From positions 1 to 64,000 of the forward strand of contig NZ_JBHTJT010000032.1 of NCBI RefSeq assembly GCF_042676185.1: a DNA stretch of 64,000 nt, in the 5' to 3' direction. Position numbers and translations under genes: made by a program. Shown here in pieces: positions 1-8,102 of this stretch. Source of the stretch: Tropicimonas aquimaris. Its GTDB lineage: Bacteria; Pseudomonadota; Alphaproteobacteria; Rhodobacterales; Rhodobacteraceae. Positions within the stretch are counted from its first letter, which is position 1. Each line of letters opens with the position of its first letter. A model generated the notes under the pieces. The model did not search any database. It was not told where the DNA came from and saw only the letters and a list, made by a program, of their open reading frames with translations.

Positions 1-495
1 GCCCGCAGCTCGATGCAGTACCACGCCGTCGAGAAGAACGATGACGCCCTGCGGCTGGCCATGATCCGCCTGGCAAAGAGCTATGGTCGCTACGGCTACC
101 GCAAGGTGACCGAGTTGCTGCGGATCGAGGGCTGGCGCGTGAACCACAAGAAGATCGAGCGCCTGTGGTGCGAGGAAGGGTTGCAACTCCCTCAGCGCCA
201 AAAGAAGAAACGACGGCTCTACCACAAGGACAGTTCGATCATCCGGCTGCGACCGACGCATCCGAACCACGTCTGGAGCGTCGATTTCGTTCACGACAAG
301 CTCAGCAACGGGCGCAGCTACAAGATGCTGACCGTGCTGGATGAATACACCCGCCAGGCGCTCGCGGTGGAGGTCAGGACACGGATGAGATCAGAGGACG
401 TGCTTGAGGTCCTCTACGGACTGTTCCTGCGGCACGGAAAGCCCGAGTTCGTCCGAAGCGACAACGTCCTATGTCGGGAATTTTTGGCGGCTTGA
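1..495 (+). pseudogene. IS3-family transposase OrfB fragment
   Basis: The frame is open to the left window edge, so the 5' part lies outside. The visible part has the helix-turn-helix region (about SYGRYGYRKVTELL) and the start of a DDE integrase domain, with the first Asp in WSVDFVHD and a second in RSDN. After RSDN, near position 463, the expected continuation of the catalytic core is replaced by unrelated residues and a stop. The third acidic residue (Glu) is therefore missing and the enzyme cannot be active. It is the left member of a run of broken insertion sequences. Family assignment is from recognised motifs; the exact IS name is not known. Confidence 0.9.
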
Positions 496-509
496 GGCAT
501 CAGGTCATG

Positions 510-533
510 GGGCATCCGGGGCCCCGGATGCCC
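510..533. repeat. Perfect 24-bp palindrome between IS3 and IS110 remnants
   Basis: The half-site GGGCATCCGGGG is followed at once by its exact reverse complement. It lies in non-coding DNA between the IS3 break and the 3' side of the IS110 transposase gene. IS1111-type members of the IS110 family often sit at palindromic targets, so this may be a target or an element end. That link is inference. Confidence 0.8.
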
Positions 534-675
534 TGATATGGTTGCCCAGACGGGTTCTGCCGTCAAGGAATGGTCTCTCCCATAGCAAACACAGGGTACG
601 CGCAGTGGCGGCCCTCACCGTCCTCAAGACGAGATCCAGGTTCCCAAGCAGAAAGCCCGAACATTATCTACGAGG

Positions 676-1968
676 TCAGCGAACTGCCTCCACGGCCCGA
701 GAGAGAGGGGTCCTTCCGCCTGGGCTCACCCCCTCGAAGAAGGGGCGATACGGTTCACCGTGTTTAACCACGGCGTGTACGGTGCGCGCCATCTTGGCGG
801 CGATGGCTGTATATGCCTTTCGCCGGAGATGGGGATTGTGTCGATCTTGCGAGATGTAACGTTCGAACTTGTCCCGGAAACTGTTGGTTCTCTTTAGAAC
901 GGCGGTCTGGCCAGCCATCCAGAGGGTTCGCCTGAGCCGTGCGTTTCCATACTTCGAGATCTTGGTCTGACCTCTGAACAGGCCGGACTGGACCGTCGCC
1001 AGATCCATGCCGCAGAACTTCAGGAATTGCCGGTGATGGCCAAACCGGCGGAGGTCGCCAGCCTCGAACAGGATGGTCATTGCGTTGATCGGACCGATGC
1101 CAGGAATGGTCGTCAACAACTGGTAGTCGGGCAGGTCGGAGAGAAGCTCGACAGCCCGTGCCTCGATCTCGTTGCGTTGCCGGACAAGGCTGCGGCCCTC
1201 CGCAAGAACCAGCCGGAACATGCGGAGAGCATCTGAATCCAGGGCGACGGGCAAACCCACCGAGCCTTTGGCTGTCAGGTAAATGTCTGAGAGAAGGCGT
1301 GTTTTGGAGACCTTACGCCCGACCACATCCCACGCAGCCTCGATGAATTCCTCCTGTGACATTGCTGTGATCATGTGTGGCGACGGAAACTGCTCCAGAA
1401 AGGCCAGAAACCAGTCGGTTCGCGAACTGCGGTGGAAACGTTCGGCCTACGGGTAATAGAGCGGCAGGTAATGCGTCAGGATGCGGTGCCACAGTTCGGT
1501 CTTCGAGCGCGAGACGATCTCGTGCGTCTTTGACAGTTCCTGGATGTCGTTGGTACCGGCGCTGAGCGGATCATGAAAGAATTGGACCGCACCGATCTCC
1601 AGCATGTGCAGGATGACCTGGGCGTCCTTGGGGTCGTTCTTGTCCCAGCTGTTGTGCAGGGCCTCTCGCGTCCGGGCCAGAGCCACCGAAGAGACGAGCT
1701 TCAATTCGAAACCTGACTGGCCGAGATGATGTATGAGCGCTCGATGGTAGTTTCCGGTGGCCTCGAAGCCGATGCGAACTGGTAGGTCAAATTCTACCAG
1801 CAATCCGGCCAGACGCTCGAAGTCATTCAGGGTGTTCAGGATGGTCAACCGCCGCCGCCGCTTCTTTCCGGGAACGGCAATCAGGAGCTCGTGCCGATGC
1901 TTGGAAATATCAATGGCTACAAGCACGGTGGATCTGGCGATAGAATTGATGACGGTCAGCCCGGGCAC
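676..1968 (-). pseudogene. IS110-family transposase with in-frame amber stop
   Basis: The N-terminal DEDD (RuvC-like) domain carries VAIDISK, GFEATGNYH and DKNDPKDAQ. The C-terminal transposase_20 domain carries TTIPGIGPINAMTIL and FCGMDLATVQSG. The two halves are in the same frame and separated only by one TAG codon at 1447-1449, after LTHYLPLYYP; the residues after it (AERFHRSSRTDWF) continue the family sequence. A single point change, probably from a Glu codon, explains the break. The start is unclear: family members begin with a Met at the position where CTG (1957-1959) now stands; GTG at 1966-1968 is an alternative. The 5' end abuts another IS110 fragment, suggesting one element landed beside or inside the other. 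Confidence 0.88.
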
Positions 1969-2101
1969 CTGGCTCGGCGGGATGCTGACGCGCAAGCCGC
2001 CGATGCTGGTGCGGGTGGCGCTGGTGAACAAGATGGCGCGGATCGTCTGGGCGCTGATGGCTCGCGGTGGCGTTTACCAATCTCCGGCTGCGGCGGCGTA
2101 A
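1964..2101 (+). pseudogene. C-terminal fragment of a second IS110-family transposase
   Basis: About 45 residues starting GTWLGGMLTRKPPML and containing NKMARIVWALMARGG match the usual C-terminal end of IS110-family transposases, followed by a stop. The rest of the gene is not upstream, because that DNA belongs to the oppositely oriented IS110. An N-terminal fragment of a similar transposase lies further right on the same strand, so the order of the pieces is inverted relative to an intact gene. This points to at least two former copies or a rearrangement. Confidence 0.7.
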
Positions 2102-2571
2102 GCCCGTCGTCGGTCGCGAGGACGTCGGAGCGGAAGAGGGCAAGGAGAGGTTTGGCGCAACGGTCGTGAGACAGGATCGGGAGAACCAGTGTGCAACAGA
2201 GTGCCATCGAGCACGCGGCTTTGATCTGGACTCGATCTTCGAACACCATACGGGCCCGCGGCATATGTGACGCCGCTAACGAGGCCGGACACATGTCAGC
2301 ACCCAACGATGCGCCAGAACCAGTTCCTCAGATTACCTCTTGCGCATGGGGCGGTTACACATGTTGCAGAAATCCTGTGAGGGATTCATCTTGTGAATCC
2401 AGCATGGTAGCTGAATGGCATGAGCAAACCCGTACCGCCCACCGACAAGATCAGGAACTGGCCGTCCTGTCGAGCCATTGAGGCGCCATTGATGGTGTGG
2501 ATGGCCCCACCAACGGCATCACGTTGTGCCAAGGCGGGTCTGTGAAAGCACGCACCTGAGGGGAACCATCC
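2102..2571. other. 470-bp stretch without a recognisable gene
   Basis: This lies between the IS110 C-terminal piece and the next IS110 start. Open frames on both strands are short and have no family features that I recognise. It is probably decayed mobile-element or scar DNA. Confidence 0.5.
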
Positions 2572-3144
2572 ATGGATCAACCTGTTACCATCGGTCTCGA
2601 TCCGTTGACTGGCAGGTGATTGCGCAGCAATCGCCGAGAGGTTGACCAAGAACGTCTTCCAAGTTCACGGAGTGGACAAGGAAGGCACGATCATCTGCCG
2701 TCGTCAGATGCGGCGGTCGCAGATCCTGGTGTTCTTCACCCGACTGAGCCCGAGCCTTGTGGGAACGAAGCCTGTGCGGGGGCCCATAATTGGGCGCGGG
2801 AACTGGCAGCCCTCGGCCATGAAGTCCGCCTTATGCCGCCCGCTGATGTGAAGCCCTACGTAAAACGAGGTAAAACCGATGCCGTGGATGCCGAGGCCAT
2901 TTGCGAAGCGGTGACACGCCCAACGAAGCGCTTCGTGCCGGTGAAGTCGGCAGCCCGGCAGGCGGCCTTGCTCGATCACAGGGCACGGGATTTCTTGGTC
3001 CGGCAGTGGACGCAGATCTTAAACGCGATCCGTGCGCACCTCAGCGAATTCGGAACCGTCGTGGCGAAGGGGGTACATAACATCGATCGCCTTTTCGACG
3101 CCGCCCGCGACGTGCCAGACAGCTACCGGGCCACCTTGGCTTGA
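2572..3144 (+). pseudogene. IS110-family transposase, N-terminal part, frameshifted and interrupted
   Basis: The gene starts at ATG 2572 behind a GAGGGGA ribosome site and reads MDQPVTIGLD. It is then broken by a 40-nt insert at 2603-2642, resumes with TKNVFQVHGVDKEG, shifts frame near 2765, and continues as NEACAGAHNWARELAALGHE, VKPYVKRGKTDAVDAEAICE and LVRQWTQILNAIRAHLSEFG. It stops after SYRATLA, so the C-terminal half is missing. It is a dead remnant with three kinds of damage: insertion, frameshift and truncation. The family call is from motif recognition. Confidence 0.88.
2603..2642 (+). repeat. Hairpin insert A (40 nt) inside IS110 remnant
   Basis: It sits directly after GATC (2599-2602) and splits codons of an otherwise recognisable transposase start. 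Its left end is CGTTGACTGGCAG and its right end GAGAGGT. Between them GGTGATTGC and GCAATCGCC form a 9-bp stem with one G-T pair and a 3-nt loop. The ends match insert B at 3480-3518, while the stem sequence does not. Confidence 0.75.
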
Positions 3145-3422
3145 GACGATAGACAACGGCCAAGCCGGTCGCGAACCGGCAGGTCCCGAGATGGTGAGGC
3201 GCAGCGTGAGGTGATGGCACAGGGACGGTACAACGCGGAGCGGGACACCCAGTTCGGACCAGAGCACTTCGAAGTGCGTGCCATTGATCGGGACCCGCCC
3301 GCCGGCTGACTTCATCAGGGCGCGCAGCTGAAAAACCGCTGCACATCAGACGCCGAATACATGGCCGCGACCAACCAGGATGCCAGACCCGAACAAAGCT
3401 CTTGCCAAGGGGCCATCCATAC
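3145..3422. other. Non-coding stretch between IS110 and IS5 remnants
   Basis: No gene is recognised. A short inverted repeat GCCGGT-N5-ACCGGC lies near 3160-3176. The segment is probably part of the decayed mobile-element cluster. Confidence 0.4.
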
Positions 3423-3479
3423 ATGGTCCGAGCGACAATGGCGAGGGAGGCGCTCAAGCGCCGTGGTTCGCTGACGATC

Positions 3480-3518
3480 CGCTGACCGGCAGTGGTTTGC
3501 TTGCAAACCATGAGAGGT
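3480..3518 (+). repeat. Hairpin insert B (39 nt) inside IS5 transposase
   Basis: It sits directly after GATC (3476-3479) between codons for SLTI and WFDP. The left end is CGCTGACCGGCAG and the right end GAGAGGT, nearly the same as insert A. The core TGGTTTGC-TT-GCAAACCA is a perfect 8-bp inverted repeat. It keeps the frame but brings a TGA codon. Confidence 0.75.
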
Positions 3519-3650
3519 TGGTTTGATCCCGCCATGATCTGGCAGGCCGCGCCGACCGGCAAGCGCGGTCGCCAGCCCGACTACAGCAATTCAGCGATCC
3601 AAACCTGCCTGACGATGAAGGTGCTGTTCGGCATGGCGCTCAGGCAGATC

Positions 3651-3692
3651 GAGCCATGGGAACGCCACTGGTCCGATTGACCATGGCGAGGC
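3651..3692 (+). repeat. Probable hairpin insert C inside IS5 transposase
   Basis: It directly follows GATC (3647-3650), between LRQ and GFVESLL, where family members have two residues. The net gain is 13 codons (39 nt), including a TGA. The core TGGTC-CGATT-GACCA forms a stem, and the right flank ATGGCGAGG resembles the end of insert B. The ends are less conserved than in A and B, so membership is less sure. Confidence 0.5.
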
Positions 3693-4403
3693 GGGTTCGT
3701 TGAGAGCTTGCTGCGGCTGAGTGGGCTGGACTGGGCCGTACCGAACTTCAGCACGCTGAGCCGGCGGCAGACGACGCTGCAGGTCAACATTCCCTACCGC
3801 GGATCAAGGGGCCCGCTGCACCTGCTGATCGACAGCACTGGTATCAAGGTGGAGGGTGAAGGCGAATGGAACGCGCGCAAGCACGGCGGTTCAAAGCGCC
3901 GGGTCTGGCGCAAGGTCCACATCGGAATTGATGAGAATACGCTGGAAATCAGGGCGGCTGAGTTCACCGCCAACGACATCGGCGATGCGCCCATGCTGCG
4001 CGAGTCACTTGACCAGATCCCGCCCTGCCAGGAGATTGCCAATGTCACCGCCGACGGCGCATTCGACGCCCGAAAGTGCCATGACGCCATCGCTGCGCGC
4101 GGCGCGGCTGCGGTCATACCGCCCCGGAAAAACGAAAGGCCTTGGAAGCCCGACACTGCCGGAGCAATCGCACGGAACGAGGCGCTGCCCGCGTCGAAAC
4201 GCTTCGGCCGGACGATCTGGAAACGATGGAACGGATACCACCGCCGAAGCCGTGTCGAGACCAAAATGCATTGTGTGAAGCTGCTGGGCCAGCGCCTGGC
4301 CGCCCGGGACTTCGACCGTCATGTCGCCGAGTTCCAGATCCGTGTCGCCGTGCTGAACGGCTTCACCGCGCTCGGCATACCCGTCGCGGAAGCCGTGGGA
4401 TGA

Positions 4404-4581
4404 GTCTGTCCGGGAAAAGGGGCCATCCGGACTTCAGCTGATTTGTGCACCAGAGTCGGTCTCTGGGTCACTTCCTTGTCTGCATCCAGGGGACAGGCAA
4501 ACTCGCCAAAGCGGCGTTTTCGCCAACACCTGGTCACGCCAGCCCGGCGTTCTCTCGGATTCAAGAGCGCCTTCAGTCGCG
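4404..4581. other. IS5 right end and short non-coding segment
   Basis: GATTTGTGCACCAGAGTC at 4439-4456 looks like the right terminal repeat of the IS5 element. I did not find a convincing left partner. AAGGGGCCATCC occurs here (4418-4429) and again left of the gene (3407-3418). Nothing coding is recognised. Confidence 0.4.
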
Positions 4582-6276
4582 TCACGAGCCGATCCGGACC
4601 GCCTCAAGCCACGCCGGCGGCGTCGTGCTGGCGCGGCCTGTGCGGGCGGTCGCCGCGCACTGGGCGAGCGAGCCGAAGCGCACGGCGCGTTCGGACAGGG
4701 CCGGCGCGTAATGGGCGTATTTTCCCGAGTTGGTCATCAGGACACGGGCGTCGGGCGGGAAGACGGGTTCGGAGATCGAGCACCAGCAGAGGTCCGGGAT
4801 GATCCTGACGCCCGCAGCTTCCAGTCTCGCCTTCACGCCATTTGCCGTGATCGCCGCCAATGTGTCCCGCCCCAGGGTGATGATCGCGGTGACAGCGTCA
4901 TGCACCCTGGCGCCCTCCATCAGCCCGGCGAAAACGGCACATTCCGCGGCGGAGAAGTGCGGGCTGCCGAGGGCAACGAGATCCACCGCCTCTGCGCCCT
5001 TGTTGAAGCGGTCCCAGAGCCGGGCGAAATCCGCAGCAGAGATCCGGACCTGGTCTGCGTCCGTGCTTGGCAGACGGGAGGCCTCGGGGGTGATGCCGGC
5101 GACATGCAGCATAGGTGCGGCCGACGTGGTGCCGAAGGCGGCGCAGAGCGCCTTGAGGTCGTCCTCGCTCGGATGCGTGCCTTCAAGCCCGGTGATCAGC
5201 GGGATACGGTCCGGCGCGGCCTGCCCCGCCAGCCAGCCGAGCATCGGCCAGAAGGCATCGTCCGGCTGGGCCGGCGCCTCGACATTCAGGATCCGGCGCG
5301 GCGCGCGGTTCTCGTCCAGATAGACGCCGGACATCGCGGCCCTCCCGGTCAGCGCGGCGCAGAGGTCCATGAAATCCGCATGCTTGACCGTGCGCGCGCC
5401 GAGCACGCTGTTGGCATAGATCACCGCGTTGCTCTCCGCCCAAGCAATCGCCTCGTCCTCGCCCGGGCGGTCTTCGAGCAGGTAGGGCGCGCAGGTGAAG
5501 GACGGCCGGGCGCCCATCTCCACATAGGCATCGGCCAGTTGCGAGGCCGGCAGGCCGAACGCCTCGGCCACGCCTTGCGTGCGCCAGTTGGCATGGTCCA
5601 CGGAGATGGCGTTCATCGTCGTCGGGACACGCACCCGCCCGCCGAGATCGGCCATGGCGCGGGCAAAGGTCAGGAAGGCGGGGCTGGCGTAGATACAGCC
5701 GTCTATATGCACCCGCGTCACGTCGATCAGCCGCGTGGCGCCGATAGCGATCGCCATGGTGGTGATGATTTCCATCGCGGTCTGGGCCGATTTGCCGTGG
5801 GCGCCTTCAAGGAAGGCGCGGTCGTTTTCGGCCAACTCCAGCGGCGCCCGCGCAGCCTGCGAGAGGGGAAGGCTCAGCGGGCCGGCCACCAGATCCCGCG
5901 CGGTGATCGTCGCCGCTTCTTGCTGCGCCAGCGCGTCGTATTCCTCGGCCGACAGCCGCAGCACGGCGATGCCGTGATCGAAGAGCTTGCCGGCGATAAC
6001 CGCCCCGAGCGTCAGGATGTCTTCCGCCTCTCGAAAGACCAGCGCCTTGGGCGCATTCCCGGCGAATGCCAGCCCGAGCAGGACACCGCTTCCGGTGCAG
6101 GATCCCCGGCTGGTCGGCATCAGAACCGTCTTCCCGGCGAGGCTCTGCCCGCACTGCGGGTGCATCTGGTCGATGATCACGCCCGTCTCCGGGTGCACCC
6201 CGCCCCAGAAGCTGAGCCCCTCGTCGCAGACCAGGATCGGCCCGGAGACGGATGCGGCTACCAATACTGTCGCCAT
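4582..6276 (-). CDS. lhpI: Fused aconitase X, probable cis-3-hydroxy-L-proline dehydratase
   Basis: This 564-residue protein joins the small AcnX domain (DUF126-like, about residues 1-130, with SRGSCTGSG at 56-64) to the large catalytic domain (DUF521-like, the rest). Fused bacterial AcnX proteins of this length are known as type II enzymes that dehydrate cis-3-hydroxy-L-proline to delta1-pyrroline-2-carboxylate. They hold an iron-sulfur cluster by cysteines; candidates are in DGCIYASPAF, PSFTCAPYL and SAAECAVFAG. The nearby reductase at 7043-8080 fits the next step to L-proline. The gene is divergent from an XRE-cupin regulator, with a 123-bp shared promoter region. Substrate assignment is inference from family and context; a related hydroxy-acid substrate is possible. 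Confidence 0.85.
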   Translation of the reverse strand: MATVLVAASVSGPILVCDEGLSFWGGVHPETGVIIDQMHPQCGQSLAGKTVLMPTSRGSCTGSGVLLGLAFAGNAPKALVFREAEDILTLGAVIAGKLFDHGIAVLRLSAEEYDALAQQEAATITARDLVAGPLSLPLSQAARAPLELAENDRAFLEGAHGKSAQTAMEIITTMAIAIGATRLIDVTRVHIDGCIYASPAFLTFARAMADLGGRVRVPTTMNAISVDHANWRTQGVAEAFGLPASQLADAYVEMGARPSFTCAPYLLEDRPGEDEAIAWAESNAVIYANSVLGARTVKHADFMDLCAALTGRAAMSGVYLDENRAPRRILNVEAPAQPDDAFWPMLGWLAGQAAPDRIPLITGLEGTHPSEDDLKALCAAFGTTSAAPMLHVAGITPEASRLPSTDADQVRISAADFARLWDRFNKGAEAVDLVALGSPHFSAAECAVFAGLMEGARVHDAVTAIITLGRDTLAAITANGVKARLEAAGVRIIPDLCWCSISEPVFPPDARVLMTNSGKYAHYAPALSERAVRFGSLAQCAATARTGRASTTPPAWLEAVRIGS

Positions 6277-6369
6277 GAGGTGTCCTTCTGGTGTCGTTGT
6301 GCGGGCAGTGATCGCGGTATCGGGAAGGGCCGTGCATTCAGGCTTGCCTCGGCGATGTGGTTTTGCCTA

Positions 6370-6386
6370 TACCAGCAACATTGGTA
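6370..6386. promoter_or_regulatory. Inverted repeat in the lhpI / XRE-cupin divergent promoter
   Basis: TACCA-N7-TGGTA forms a perfect short dyad 14 bp upstream of the regulator start and about 95 bp upstream of the aconitase X start. Its position suits autoregulation by the XRE-cupin protein. This is inference from placement only. Confidence 0.45.
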
Positions 6387-6399
6387 AGAAAAGAAAAAT

Positions 6400-7035
6400 A
6401 TGGCCGCGAACGAGAAAACCGAAGCCGCGCTGGATGAGGGCAACTGGGAAGCCGAGCGCCTGCATCTCCGTGAAGAGCTTGGTAATCGGATGAAATCCGA
6501 GCGGCTGGCCTGTAGCCTCACCCTGGCCGCGGCCGCGGAGCGTTCCGGCCTCGCGCTGTCGACAATCCACAAAATCGAGAATGGCCGAGTGTCGCCCAGC
6601 TACGAGAACATCGTTCGCATCGCGCGCGCCTACGGGATCGGGATGGAACGACTGTTCTCGGCGGAGGCGACCGCGCAGCCGACGACCCGCATGGCAGTGA
6701 CCAAGGCGGGACAGGGCCGCAAGGTGCGCACCGACAAGTTCGAATACGAGGTGCTGTGCAACAGCCTGTCGGAGAAGCGGATCATGCCGCTCGTCACGGT
6801 CGTGACCCGCCGAGCACCGCTTGAGCCGGAGGATCTCGAAGCGCATCCCGGCGAGGAGACGATCTTTGTCCTGTCCGGGCAGGTCGAGCTGGTGGTCCAG
6901 CATTACGCGCCGGTGACGCTGGAGCCCGGCGACTGCGCCTATTTCGACAGCACGCTCAAGCACGGACTGCGGGCACTGGGCGACGCGGAGGCCAGGGTAT
7001 TCTGGGCCTGCACCTATATCGACGTGGACGGCTGA
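6400..7035 (+). CDS. XRE-family regulator with C-terminal cupin sensor
   Basis: This 211-residue cytoplasmic regulator has an N-terminal helix-turn-helix (about residues 25-85; LAAAAERSGLALSTIHKIE) and a C-terminal cupin_2 domain (about 135-205; HPGEETIFVLSGQVELVV, LEPGDCAYFDS). Members of this class bind a small effector in the cupin and control amino acid, polyamine or sugar genes. It is divergent from the aconitase X gene and lies 7 bp ahead of the reductase gene, so it likely forms an operon with the latter and senses a pathway intermediate. The effector cannot be read from sequence. Confidence 0.9.
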   Translation: MAANEKTEAALDEGNWEAERLHLREELGNRMKSERLACSLTLAAAAERSGLALSTIHKIENGRVSPSYENIVRIARAYGIGMERLFSAEATAQPTTRMAVTKAGQGRKVRTDKFEYEVLCNSLSEKRIMPLVTVVTRRAPLEPEDLEAHPGEETIFVLSGQVELVVQHYAPVTLEPGDCAYFDSTLKHGLRALGDAEARVFWACTYIDVDG

Positions 7036-7042
7036 GGACAGA

Positions 7043-8080
7043 ATGACCGAAACGGTGACGCTTACTTTCGACGACCTGAAGGGGCGCATTCAGCGCATCT
7101 TCGAAATGGCCGGTGTGCGCCGCGAAACGGCCGCCGCCGTTGCGCGCGTGATCGCCTCTGGCGAGCGCGACGCGTGCAAGTCACATGGTGTCTACCGCAT
7201 CGAGGGCTGCCTGCGCGTTCTGGCGGCGGGCAAGGTCGTCCCCGACGCGGTGCCGCAGGTGCATGACGCGGGCGCCTCTGTGATCGAGGTCGATGCCGGC
7301 GGCGGATTTGCCAACGTGGCGTTCGAGGATGCCTGCGATGCGCTGGTGGCACGGACCCGCGAAACGGGGCTGGCGGCGCTGGTGATCCGCGACTGCCTGC
7401 ATTTCTCGGCGCTCTGGTACGAGGTCGAAATTCTGGCCGGCCACGGCCTCGCGTCACTCTCGATGTGTCCCAGCTACGCGACGGTCGCGCCCTCCGGCGG
7501 GCAGACGCCGCTTCTGGGCACCAACCCATTCGCCTTTGGGTGGCCGCGTGCGGGCGCGTTTCCGTACGTGTTCGACTTCGCGACCTCGGTTGCCGCGCGG
7601 GGCGAGATCGAACTGCACCGGCGGGCCGGGACTCCGATCCCCGAGGGCTGGGCCGTGGACAAGCAGGGCCAGCCGACGACGGACCCGCAAGCCGCACTCG
7701 ACGGGGCGATGCTGCCCTTCGGCGGGCACAAGGGGTCGGCGATCTCGACGATGATCGAATTGCTATCGGGGGCGATGCTGGGCGAGTTCATGAGCCAGGA
7801 AGCGCTGGACTTCACCGGTACCACCGCACTCCTGCCGCGCCACGGCGCCCTGATCCTGGCGATGGACCCGAGCGTCTTCGCACGGCGCTCCGGCCGCGAC
7901 CCGATCGCAGAGGGAGAGCGGTTGATCGAGGCCATTGCCGACCAGAGCGCGCGCCTGCCCTCGCAGCGTCGCTTCGCGGCCCGGGCCAAGGCGATGGCAG
8001 ATGGCATCGCGCTGACCCCGGACGAGTTCGCACGGCTTGAACGGTTCGAGGCGCTCGGGCTCGACGCCTTGGCCGACTGA
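7043..8080 (+). CDS. lhpD: Ldh-family reductase, probable delta1-pyrroline-2-carboxylate reductase
   Basis: This 345-residue member of the malate/L-lactate dehydrogenase (type 2, non-Rossmann) family carries ACKSHGVYRIEG near the N-terminus, LGTNPFAFGWP in the middle and LPFGGHKGSAISTMIELLSG toward the end. This family includes NAD(P)H-dependent reductases of cyclic imino acids such as delta1-pyrroline-2-carboxylate and delta1-piperideine-2-carboxylate. Next to a fused AcnX enzyme, the simplest reading is conversion of its product to L-proline. It follows the XRE-cupin gene by 7 bp, so it is probably co-transcribed with it. Other keto or imino acid substrates are possible. Confidence 0.85.
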   Translation: MTETVTLTFDDLKGRIQRIFEMAGVRRETAAAVARVIASGERDACKSHGVYRIEGCLRVLAAGKVVPDAVPQVHDAGASVIEVDAGGGFANVAFEDACDALVARTRETGLAALVIRDCLHFSALWYEVEILAGHGLASLSMCPSYATVAPSGGQTPLLGTNPFAFGWPRAGAFPYVFDFATSVAARGEIELHRRAGTPIPEGWAVDKQGQPTTDPQAALDGAMLPFGGHKGSAISTMIELLSGAMLGEFMSQEALDFTGTTALLPRHGALILAMDPSVFARRSGRDPIAEGERLIEAIADQSARLPSQRRFAARAKAMADGIALTPDEFARLERFEALGLDALAD

Positions 8081-8102
8081 ACAGCCCCCGGCCGCCCGGC
8101 CC

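Larger units (their letters stand above)
3423..4403 (+). pseudogene. IS5-family transposase with two in-frame stop-bearing inserts
   Basis: All parts lie in one frame. The N-terminus (MAREALKRRGSLTI) is followed by insert B with a TGA, then WFDPAMIW, TGKRGRQPDYSNSAIQ and KVLFGMALRQ, then insert C with a second TGA, then FVESLLRLSGLDW and the catalytic DDE domain (LLIDSTGIKVEGEGEW, VTADGAFDARKC, YHRRSRVETKMHCVKLLGQR). The C-terminus ALGIPVAEAVG is typical of this IS5 subgroup. Only the two inserts break an otherwise complete frame, so decay was recent or mainly through them. ATG 3423 and 3438 are both possible starts. The right end of the element probably reaches about 4456. Confidence 0.9.

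Noticed and set aside
3407..4429. 12-bp direct repeat AAGGGGCCATCC on both sides of the IS5 gene
   Set aside because: It lies inside the likely element on the right side and is too long for an IS5 target duplication; meaning unclear.
4711..6387. Long plus-strand frame of 558 codons
   Set aside because: It is the complement of the aconitase X gene and has no family features; high GC gives long shadow frames.
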